Assembly: GCA_035306065.1 (NCBI GenBank)
Contig: DATGOL010000088.1
Coordinates: 1 to 11,580 of the forward strand
Length of the DNA: 11,580 bases
Direction of reading: 5' to 3'
Source: JBBQHX01 sp035306065
GTDB lineage: Bacteria; Gemmatimonadota; Gemmatimonadetes; Gemmatimonadales; Gemmatimonadaceae
The notes beneath the pieces are model-generated. The model ran no database searches and was not told the DNA's origin. It saw only the letters and a program-made list of their open reading frames with translations. A program made the translations under genes and the position numbers. How positions within the stretch are numbered: position 1 is the first letter of the stretch; every line of letters begins with the position of its first letter. Shown in pieces: positions 6,057 to 11,580 of this stretch.

Positions 6057-7697
6057 ATGCTCGTCCCCAAGCTGCACACAGTCCTGAAGGAAGGTTACAC
6101 ACGTCAGCAACTGGTTGCGGACGTAACCGCGGGGCTGGTGGTGGGTGTGGTGGCGCTGCCGCTGTGCATTGCGTTCGCCATCGCGAGCGGCGTGTCGCCG
6201 GAGCGAGGGCTCTACACCGGCATCGTGGCGGGCTTCCTGATCTCGCTGCTTGGCGGATCGCGAGTGCAGGTGGGCGGACCAACTGGCGCGTTCGTGGTGA
6301 TCGTCTACGGAGTGGTAGCGGCGCACGGCGTGGATGGACTACTAACGGCCACGCTGATGGCCGGCGTCATCCTCGTAGCGCTCGGCGTCACCAGGCTGGG
6401 GAACTCCATCAAGTTCATCCCCTTCCCGGTTGTAACAGGCTTCACGTCAGGCATAGCCCTCATCATCTTCAGCAGCCAGGTAAAGGATCTGCTGGGGCTC
6501 AGCATGGGAGAGGTGCCGGCAGACTTCATCGAGAAGTGGATCGCTTTTGCGGAAGCGATAGGCACCGTGAGTCCCTGGGCGGTAACCATCTCGCTTGCAA
6601 CGTGCGCGATCCTCGTGCTGTGGCCGCGTCTCGAGTGGCGAACGCCCGCACCGCTCGTTGCGCTGCTCGTAACCACCGCTGTCGTGCACTTTGCCGGCCT
6701 GCCAATCGAGACGATCGGCTCGCGGTTCGGTGAGATTGACGCGTCGCTCCCCACACCAAAGCTGCCAAGCGTATCGCTGTCCACCATGCGGGAACTCATT
6801 GCACCCGCATTCGTAATCGCCATGCTAGGCGGCATCGAGTCGCTGCTGTCTGCAGTTGTTTCAGACGGTATGATCGGCGCCAAGCACCGTTCGAACATGG
6901 AGCTGGTTGCGCAGGGAGTTGCGAATATTGCGTCGCCAATCTTCGGCGGAATTCCGGCAACCGGCGCCATTGCGCGAACGGCAACGAACGTGAAGAACGG
7001 CGGACGTACGCCGATTGCCGGGCTCGTTCACGCCGTAACGCTTCTTGCGATCACGCTCTTTTTCGGCAAGATGGCGGCACTCATTCCGCTCGCGACACTG
7101 GCTGGCATCCTGGTAATCGTTGCCTACCAGATGAGCGAGTGGAAGGTATTTCGCAATGAGTTGCGCGGGCCGAGGAGTGATTCGGTGGTGCTGGTTACAA
7201 CCTTCCTGCTCACGGTGTTCGTTGACCTTGCGGTCGCGATCGCGGTAGGAATGGTGCTCGCATCGCTTCTGTTCATGAAGCGCATGAGCGAGGTGACGAA
7301 CGTGCGGTTCGTGACGCGCGAGTTCACCGACGAGGAAGATGTTACGGAGGCTCGTCCGGCACTGCCTCCGGGCATAGAGGTGTACGAGATCGATGGCCCG
7401 TTCTTCTTCGGCGCTGCGGAGAAGTTCAACGACACGATGTCGCAGCTGGGACGGAAGCCCAAGGTGCTGATCATCCGCATGCGCAACGTGCCCGCGATCG
7501 ACTCTACTGCCCTGCATGCACTCGACCACCTTTTCACGCGCCGCCAGCGCGACGGCACGCGAGTAATTCTTGCAGAGGTTCGCTCGCAGCCCTTGTTCGA
7601 GATCGCCCGCCATCCGTTAGGCGACAGGCTGGGCGAAGAGGGCATGACCGCGACGCTGGATGAAGCGATAGATGAGGCGCTGAAGGAGGTTGGGTGA
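6057..7697 (+). CDS. SulP/SLC26-family inorganic anion transporter with C-terminal STAS domain (546 aa)
   Basis: This is an inner-membrane anion transporter of the SulP family (sulfate, bicarbonate or dicarboxylate; the substrate cannot be read from the sequence). The membrane domain spans about 18-408 with the family N-terminal signature PLCIAFAIASGVSPERGLYT (35-54) and VGGPTGAFVV (72-81). The conserved glutamate in LGGIESLLSA is E261, and GIPATGAIARTATN (298-311) is the transport-core loop. A STAS domain follows (about 438-545). Its usual phosphorylation-site-like serine is S483 in VPAIDSTALH. Length is typical. The N-terminus (MLVPKL... then the helix 1 region) agrees with ATG 6057, although a palindrome lies where a Shine-Dalgarno is expected. 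The gene may be co-transcribed with arfB, but a hairpin between them weakens this. No carbonic anhydrase or sulfur-assimilation gene is adjacent. Confidence 0.9.
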   Translation: MLVPKLHTVLKEGYTRQQLVADVTAGLVVGVVALPLCIAFAIASGVSPERGLYTGIVAGFLISLLGGSRVQVGGPTGAFVVIVYGVVAAHGVDGLLTATLMAGVILVALGVTRLGNSIKFIPFPVVTGFTSGIALIIFSSQVKDLLGLSMGEVPADFIEKWIAFAEAIGTVSPWAVTISLATCAILVLWPRLEWRTPAPLVALLVTTAVVHFAGLPIETIGSRFGEIDASLPTPKLPSVSLSTMRELIAPAFVIAMLGGIESLLSAVVSDGMIGAKHRSNMELVAQGVANIASPIFGGIPATGAIARTATNVKNGGRTPIAGLVHAVTLLAITLFFGKMAALIPLATLAGILVIVAYQMSEWKVFRNELRGPRSDSVVLVTTFLLTVFVDLAVAIAVGMVLASLLFMKRMSEVTNVRFVTREFTDEEDVTEARPALPPGIEVYEIDGPFFFGAAEKFNDTMSQLGRKPKVLIIRMRNVPAIDSTALHALDHLFTRRQRDGTRVILAEVRSQPLFEIARHPLGDRLGEEGMTATLDEAIDEALKEVG

Positions 7698-7699
7698 CG

Positions 7700-7723
7700 G
7701 CATCCCCGCGCAAGCGGGGATGC
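7700..7723. repeat. REP-like palindromic hairpin just after the SulP stop
   Basis: GCATCCCCGC-GCAA-GCGGGGATGC is a perfect 10-bp stem with a GNRA-type GCAA loop, starting 3 bases after the transporter stop. There is no T tract. The form resembles the CCCGC..GCGGG palindromic intergenic elements dispersed in many GC-rich genomes; it may also help end transcription. Confidence 0.6.
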
Positions 7724-7736
7724 AGGTGTTAGGTGC

Positions 7737-7762
7737 TAGCGGCGGCCGAGCCGCCGCCGCTA
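7737..7762. terminator. Second GC-rich hairpin between the convergent SulP and barrel genes
   Basis: TAGCGGCGGC (7737-7746) pairs perfectly with GCCGCCGCTA (7753-7762) around a 6-base loop. It lies between convergent genes, where a bidirectional terminator is expected, but neither side has a T run, so rho-independent termination is only possible. Confidence 0.45.
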
Positions 7763-7774
7763 CCCTCCGTCCCC

Positions 7775-7855
7775 CGTACGTCCTTACCCGTTACCCGTCG
7801 CCTTTACCCGTTACCCGTTGCCTGTCGTACGTCCTCACCCGTTACCCGTCACCTT
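7775..7855. repeat. TACCCGT repeat cluster with a duplicated 30-mer
   Basis: The 14-mer (T/C)ACCCGTTACCCGT occurs three times, at 7785-7798, 7805-7818 and 7836-7849. The first and last copies lie inside a longer 30-base duplication (7775-7804 and 7826-7855) that matches at 28 of 30 positions. The right copy runs into the stop codon of the minus-strand barrel gene. The minus strand carries repeated GGG runs (GACGGGTAACGGGT), giving potential for G-quadruplex folding in the 3' end of that transcript. Confidence 0.75.
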
Positions 7856-8571
7856 ATTCCAACCGTCACCCCCAGACTGAACGTCCAGAAATTCGTCTCA
7901 GTCTTGTTCGGAATGATCACCGGCGGACCACTCGGCTGCTCGATGAACGAGTCCTTCGTCAGGTAGTCCGCCTCACCGTTGCTCACGAAGCGCGCACCAA
8001 GATCGATTGCCCACGGCGTGCGGCCGGTGCTCACCGGAATCTTGATTCCGCCGTAACCCAGCAGCGCGAACGTACCGCTGCTGAAATTCTCGGAAGAGGC
8101 AAACGGATTGTTGTTGGGATCGCTGCCCTCAACCGTGCTGCGCGTGGAGAAGAACGAACCTCCTACCTGCCCGCCCGCATACGGGCGGATCGCACCGGTG
8201 GGCACGGCCAGGTGCGGACCGAAACCCACGAAGAACACATTGTACGACGTCTCCACGTCCACGCGCACTCGGCAGCTCTGCGTGAGGCACTCGCGGATAC
8301 GTTCGTTGCCGTAGTTCATGAACCCCACATCCACGCGGAGGCCGAGGAAGCCGTCGTCCTGGATCAGGTAGGTGCCGTGTCCCGCGAGGCCCCACCCCTG
8401 CTTCACGTTGTCACCGAACTCGCCCACCGGCATTCCGTAGAACACCTGGCCGCCTGCCTCCGCGCGCACTGGCCTGAGCACCTCGATCGCATCCCGCTGT
8501 TGTGCACTCGCCCACGAGGGCGCGAGTAACAGGAATGCAGCGGCAGCTATTGCTGAACGATGAACTGACAT
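7849..8571 (-). CDS. Predicted outer-membrane beta-barrel protein (240 aa)
   Basis: A Sec signal peptide is clear: MSVHRS, a hydrophobic core (AIAAAAFLLLAPSWA), and an ASA|QQ signal peptidase I site after residue 23. The mature part of about 217 residues alternates polar and hydrophobic or aromatic residues in short strands separated by Gly/Asn/Asp turns, for example LGLRVDVGFMNYG (77-88), YNVFFVGFGPHLAV (110-123), IRPYAGGQVGGSFF (128-141), FALLGYGGIKIPV (168-180) and WTFSLGVTVGI (229-239). This is typical of small barrels of the OmpW/OmpA-like fold. Cys95 and Cys100 could form a small surface or periplasmic disulfide loop. The C-terminus is Ile-Arg, not the aromatic residue that usually ends the last strand. 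ATG 8571 is chosen from the signal peptide; no strong Shine-Dalgarno precedes it. The specific function is unknown. Confidence 0.7.
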   Translation of the reverse strand: MSVHRSAIAAAAFLLLAPSWASAQQRDAIEVLRPVRAEAGGQVFYGMPVGEFGDNVKQGWGLAGHGTYLIQDDGFLGLRVDVGFMNYGNERIRECLTQSCRVRVDVETSYNVFFVGFGPHLAVPTGAIRPYAGGQVGGSFFSTRSTVEGSDPNNNPFASSENFSSGTFALLGYGGIKIPVSTGRTPWAIDLGARFVSNGEADYLTKDSFIEQPSGPPVIIPNKTETNFWTFSLGVTVGIR

Positions 8572-8641
8572 ATGCAGAGTATGCTCGTGGTGGATGACTG
8601 AAGGATCGCGAAACGTTGCTGCACCCGACGCGCCTGTCACC

Positions 8642-8662
8642 TGTATCACGGAACGTGTTACA
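8642..8662. promoter_or_regulatory. Dyad operator candidate upstream of the barrel gene
   Basis: TGTATCACG-GAA-CGTGTTACA is an inverted repeat with 8 of 9 arm positions matching and a 3-base spacer. It lies about 70-90 bases upstream of the barrel gene ATG, where a repressor or activator dimer could bind. It has the general look of a helix-turn-helix dimer site; no regulator is encoded in the window that clearly matches. Confidence 0.4.
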
Positions 8663-8679
8663 CAGGCCTCGATGGCAAA

Positions 8680-8709
8680 CGGGCGGCGGACTTCCCAGTC
8701 CGCCGCCCG
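8680..8709 (-). terminator. Perfect 13-bp hairpin, probable terminator of the metalloprotease gene
   Basis: CGGGCGGCGGACT (8680-8692) pairs exactly with AGTCCGCCGCCCG (8697-8709) around a TCCC loop. On the minus strand it is followed by TTTGCC, a short T run. It lies about 50 bases after the protease stop and upstream of the barrel gene, so it would separate the two transcripts. Confidence 0.65.
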
Positions 8710-8728
8710 CTGCGTTCTACGGAAGCTT

Positions 8729-8755
8729 GGCGGGGCGGGTTTCGCCGCCCCTGCC
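8729..8755 (-). terminator. Bulged GC hairpin directly after the metalloprotease stop
   Basis: GGCGGGGCGG (8729-8738) pairs with CCGCCCC-T-GCC (8745-8755), ten pairs with one bulged T. It begins about 6 bases after the stop codon on the minus strand and precedes the stronger hairpin. No T tract follows it, so it may protect the mRNA end or act together with the next hairpin. Confidence 0.4.
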
Positions 8756-8761
8756 CCTTGA

Positions 8762-11275
8762 TCACCAGTACCCCGCTCCATCGTGGGTGGTCCACGCCTC
8801 GTCGTCACTGCCGAAGGGCTCGCCCAGCGGAGCCTCCAGTGTGGCACCGAGTGCCGGGAGCGTGCGGTCCGTGAGCCAGCTGTTGATATCACGCTGGATG
8901 GACGCCCAGTGCGCGCGAGTCATCTCGTCGCCACTGCCTGCGCGACGGCTGGCTTCCGTAGCGAGCGATGCCAGGCGGAAGTCCACCAATGCACGCACAT
9001 CCGGCATTGCCGAGGTATCGGCAGCGAGCCGCATGAGTGCGTCTGCTACCGCGCGCTGGGTAGTGCGCTGTATTGCGGCCATGCGTGAGGCAGACGGACG
9101 TGAAGCCCGCCAGGTTGCCTCCAGCAGGGCGTCCATCGTTTCGCCAAGTGAAAGCGCCCCGCTCTCGCGTGATGCAGCCAGCACCAGGCGGGCCGCACGC
9201 TCACGCTGCAGCACCGCGTCCACCACCATCTGAGCCGCAGTGCGGGCTGCACCGAGCTCGTCGAACGACGGACGCGCCTGCGTACCGAACATCTCCTCCA
9301 CTGCCTGATAGCCGTACGGACGCGGAGCGAAGAGCGTGATGAGCGTGTCCGGAATTGCAAGCTCCTGCGGAGCAAGCGCCGTCATCAGCATTCCGAGTGC
9401 CCTTCGCTGCTCGGCCGCAGGCACTGGTCGCGTGGCAGTCTGGCCATCGCCAACCATGGCGAACGAATACTCCATGCCACCCACGGCCCGGGCCAGTGAA
9501 CCGATCGCGAACCTGTGCATCAGGTACACCGGCGAGAAGCGCTCCTGGAGCAGTGCAACCGGCTCACCTTCACGCAGGTTGCGCAGTCCGAAGCGATCGA
9601 TGGCAACGCGCCGAACCGACATGCGATTCTGGAAATACTCGGCCGCATTCGTGCCGTCATCCCACAGGTTGGTGCGGGGATCGGAAGCGTACTCCGGCCG
9701 TGCATCCGAATCGGAGAGGAACAGCCAGCCCTTCTGCAGCCCCTCACGAATTATCGCGTTGAGTGAATCCTGCTCGGCGGCCTCGGGGAAGATGCCGTAG
9801 CCCCAGCGAATGGCCCACACGTCGAACGCTCCCGGCCCTACGTCATACGCGTTGGACAGGTCAATTTCGCCGTTCGTGAGGCGCACGCCGAAGGTGGGGT
9901 AATCCATTAGCGAGCCGCGTCCGTACGTGGACGCTATGTAGTTGTGCGCAAGTCCAAGCGTATGTCCAATCTCGTGTGCAGTAACCTGCCTCACGCGGCC
10001 GAGCACGAAGGCGGTGTCGCCTGGCGACGGCTGCGCACCCTTCAGTCCGGCATACAGGTTGTAGGCAGTGCGGTTTCGGTGCGTGTCCATGCGCGCCATG
10101 CCCTTCAGTATCTCACCCGTGCGCGGGTCGCCCAGGGATCCGCCTATCGACCAGCCGCGTTCGTTGCGATTGATCCACTGCACGATGTTGTAGCGCGCGT
10201 CCATGGGATCCACGCTATCCGGCAGCACTTCAACCCGGAAACCACCACGCAGGCCGGCCTGGTCGAACGCCTGCGACCAGAACGTCGCTCCCTCGATCGT
10301 GGCGCTCAGCAGCGGCTCCGGTATACCCGGGTCCACGTAGTACGTGATGGGATTGACGATCGGGCTGTTCGGGTCAGACGGATTCGCTCGCTGCAGACGG
10401 TGCCTGGCGATGAAGCGCTGGTCCAGCGACTCCTGCAGCGGTGTACCGAAGTCCTTGTAGGAGACGCCGAAGTAACCGACCCGAGAGTCGGCGCGCCGCG
10501 GACGGTAGCTGTCATCCGGAAGCGGCAGAAGCGAAATATGCTGACGCAGAGTGAACGCGCTGCCGTCAGGCACGATCTGCGAGACCGTGCGTCCCGGGTT
10601 ACCGGTGGTGGCGTACGTCATGTTGACACCGATCTCGGTGTTCCGCGGGAAGTTTCGTGTGTACTGCCCGCTCAGCATGGAGCGATCCCGCGCAACCGAG
10701 TAGTTGCCCTGCTGCCCGCGCGCGAGCGTGCGCGTGACGTTGGTCCAGTCGCGCATCACGAAATCGGTCACGTCTACCAGTGCACGACCATTGCGAGTGG
10801 AGAGAATCGGAAGCGACGCCACAGTGCTGACCGGGAACGCCTCACGAATGGTTCGCTGGTGCAGGGTGTCTGACAGCGAGGTGCGGTAGCGCTGGTTCTC
10901 GAAGATCACCAGCATGCGATCACCCACACGCTGGAAGCGCACTACCTGTGCGCCTGCCGTGGCACCGCGATCGATGCCGATCGGATTCGACCCCAGCCCT
11001 GTGGCCTGCTTCACGTGCATCAGGATGCGCGTGGAGTCAGCCGGCAGCTCCAGGTGCAGCTTGCCGCCGTCCGGTGCGATCCAGAGCGGCACGAAGCCAT
11101 CGCGCCGCTCCATTCGCGCTGTGTGCTGGCCCCAGCCGTCTCCGGCAGCCTCCGACTGCTGCGCGGCGGGTACTGCGACCGTGGCAGGGGCCGCGCCGCC
11201 GGTGGCGCAGCCTGAGATGAGGGCGGTCAGCGCAAGCAGACACGCGGCGGAGTGGGCAAGGCGTAGGTGTCGCAT
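8762..11275 (-). CDS. Zinc-dependent metzincin-like metalloprotease, DUF5117/DUF5118/DUF4953 type, lipoprotein (837 aa)
   Basis: The N-terminus is a lipoprotein signal (MRHLRLAH, hydrophobic core, lipobox ISGC). Lipidated Cys23 is followed by Ala, not Asp, which predicts outer-membrane sorting. Residues about 45-300 correspond to the DUF5118/DUF5117 region of this family and the catalytic domain covers about 310-560. The zinc site is H434-E435-I-G-H438-T-L-G-L-A-H444, an HExxHxxGxxH metzincin motif with E435 as the general base, and SLMDYP provides the Met-turn at M457. The C-terminal third (about 560-837) is largely helical and specific to the family. Length is usual. I chose ATG 11275 because it gives the signal peptide; the frame stays open to 11389 but that extension has no signal character. 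Such proteins are abundant in Bacteroidota and Gemmatimonadota and are presumed extracytoplasmic proteases; the substrate is unknown. Confidence 0.88.
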   Translation of the reverse strand: MRHLRLAHSAACLLALTALISGCATGGAAPATVAVPAAQQSEAAGDGWGQHTARMERRDGFVPLWIAPDGGKLHLELPADSTRILMHVKQATGLGSNPIGIDRGATAGAQVVRFQRVGDRMLVIFENQRYRTSLSDTLHQRTIREAFPVSTVASLPILSTRNGRALVDVTDFVMRDWTNVTRTLARGQQGNYSVARDRSMLSGQYTRNFPRNTEIGVNMTYATTGNPGRTVSQIVPDGSAFTLRQHISLLPLPDDSYRPRRADSRVGYFGVSYKDFGTPLQESLDQRFIARHRLQRANPSDPNSPIVNPITYYVDPGIPEPLLSATIEGATFWSQAFDQAGLRGGFRVEVLPDSVDPMDARYNIVQWINRNERGWSIGGSLGDPRTGEILKGMARMDTHRNRTAYNLYAGLKGAQPSPGDTAFVLGRVRQVTAHEIGHTLGLAHNYIASTYGRGSLMDYPTFGVRLTNGEIDLSNAYDVGPGAFDVWAIRWGYGIFPEAAEQDSLNAIIREGLQKGWLFLSDSDARPEYASDPRTNLWDDGTNAAEYFQNRMSVRRVAIDRFGLRNLREGEPVALLQERFSPVYLMHRFAIGSLARAVGGMEYSFAMVGDGQTATRPVPAAEQRRALGMLMTALAPQELAIPDTLITLFAPRPYGYQAVEEMFGTQARPSFDELGAARTAAQMVVDAVLQRERAARLVLAASRESGALSLGETMDALLEATWRASRPSASRMAAIQRTTQRAVADALMRLAADTSAMPDVRALVDFRLASLATEASRRAGSGDEMTRAHWASIQRDINSWLTDRTLPALGATLEAPLGEPFGSDDEAWTTHDGAGYW

Positions 11276-11491
11276 TCCGATCGGCGTGGGGCGGTGGTCA
11301 GAAGGTGGCCCGGGACATGCCCAAGCGAGTGTGTTGAACCTCTCGAACGTCGCAATAGGAACGGGCAACCGCAAGCCGCCGTTGACCAACGCGGCGAGCG
11401 GGCAGCTGCCCGAAGCACTTCACTCACGAGCCATCCGGGCGGGAATGAGCAGCGCGGACATCCGCCCGAGCCACCCAAGAGCATACGGAAC
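11276..11491. other. Divergent intergenic region upstream of the metalloprotease
   Basis: The region must contain promoters for the protease (-) and the gene starting at 11492 (+). The only notable structure is a perfect 14-bp palindrome, CGGGCAGCTGCCCG, at 11399-11412, about midway between the genes. A TTGACC at 11382-11387 has no matching -10. No confident promoter was found. Confidence 0.4.
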
Positions 11492-11580
11492 ATGGGTTTT
11501 CTGTGGTTGCTGCCGGCACTTCCCGTACTTCTTCTCGCATTCGTTGGATTGCGCTACCTGGTGCGCGGCACACCGGTAAC
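11492..11580 (+). CDS. 5' fragment of a membrane or exported protein (29 codons, cut by the window end)
   Basis: ATG 11492 opens a frame that stays open to the edge. The translation starts MGFLWLLPALPVLLLAFVGL and continues with Arg-Tyr-Leu-Val-Arg, giving one strongly hydrophobic segment of about 20 residues followed by positive charges. This looks like an N-terminal membrane anchor with its C-terminal side in the cytoplasm. A CGGAA sequence lies just upstream, a poor Shine-Dalgarno. The frame is distinct from the longer open frame across the same bases, which is a shadow of the protease gene. The family cannot be named from this fragment. Confidence 0.6.
   Translation, partial: MGFLWLLPALPVLLLAFVGLRYLVRGTPV

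Noticed and set aside
7785..7849. CRISPR-like array
   Set aside because: The repeat units are short and directly adjacent with no uniform unique spacers, and no cas gene is present.
7690..8529. Plus-strand open frame of 279 codons
   Set aside because: It is antisense to the beta-barrel gene and passes through the hairpins and TACCCGT repeats. The minus strand has the signal peptide and barrel pattern.
9944..10873. Plus-strand open frame of 309 codons
   Set aside because: It is antisense to the protease catalytic domain and its composition is Arg/His/Val-rich without motifs.
10914..11579. Plus-strand open frame of 221 codons reaching the right edge
   Set aside because: Its left half is antisense to the metalloprotease signal-peptide region and no domain is visible. 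The hydrophobic N-terminus at 11492 in another frame is a better gene start.

Overview
The window is GC-rich, gene-dense bacterial DNA from a Gram-negative (diderm) organism. A predicted outer-membrane beta-barrel protein, an outer-membrane-sorted lipoprotein protease and a type IV pilin support this. The large lipoprotein with a metzincin HExxHxxGxxH site (DUF5117/DUF4953-type), together with a short type IV pilin next to a PilS/PilR pair, most resembles Gemmatimonadota or a related phylum. That placement is inference from protein style, not from a marker gene. I saw no rRNA, tRNA, CRISPR array, transposase or phage gene.

Layout from left to right. (1) At 221-889 (+) is a small single-chain protein with two DTGA aspartic-protease motifs. 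It converges on (2) a type IV pilin gene, pilA-like (1030-1446, -); a strong bidirectional hairpin terminator lies between the two. (3) A 560-base non-coding stretch upstream of the pilin holds a good sigma-54 promoter candidate and a 19-bp tandem repeat. (4) pilR-like (2010-3380, -) and pilS-like (3377-5047, -) overlap by 4 bases. PilR is a sigma-54 activator, so the kinase, the activator and a -24/-12 promoter in front of pilA form a coherent regulatory unit. (5) Divergent from pilS is a 26-codon leader ORF with a strong Shine-Dalgarno; its stop codon overlaps the start of an arfB-like ribosome-rescue hydrolase (5550-6011, +). A SulP/STAS anion transporter (6057-7697, +) follows. (6) The transporter converges on a predicted outer-membrane beta-barrel protein (7849-8571, -). 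The gap between them holds two perfect GC-rich hairpins and three TACCCGT-type direct-repeat pairs. (7) Upstream of the barrel gene are a dyad operator candidate and two hairpins that probably terminate the large zinc metalloprotease lipoprotein gene (8762-11275, -). (8) The window ends inside a new gene (from 11492, +) that begins with a hydrophobic N-terminal segment.

Functionally, the clearest connected unit is PilS-PilR-sigma-54-PilA, the type IV pilus control circuit known from Pseudomonas, Myxococcus and Geobacter. The other genes are single units with no obvious pathway link. The observations most worth following are the leader ORF translationally coupled to arfB, the compact duplicated retropepsin-like protein, and the sigma-54 promoter of pilA. 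I found no clear new multi-gene defence or metabolic system.
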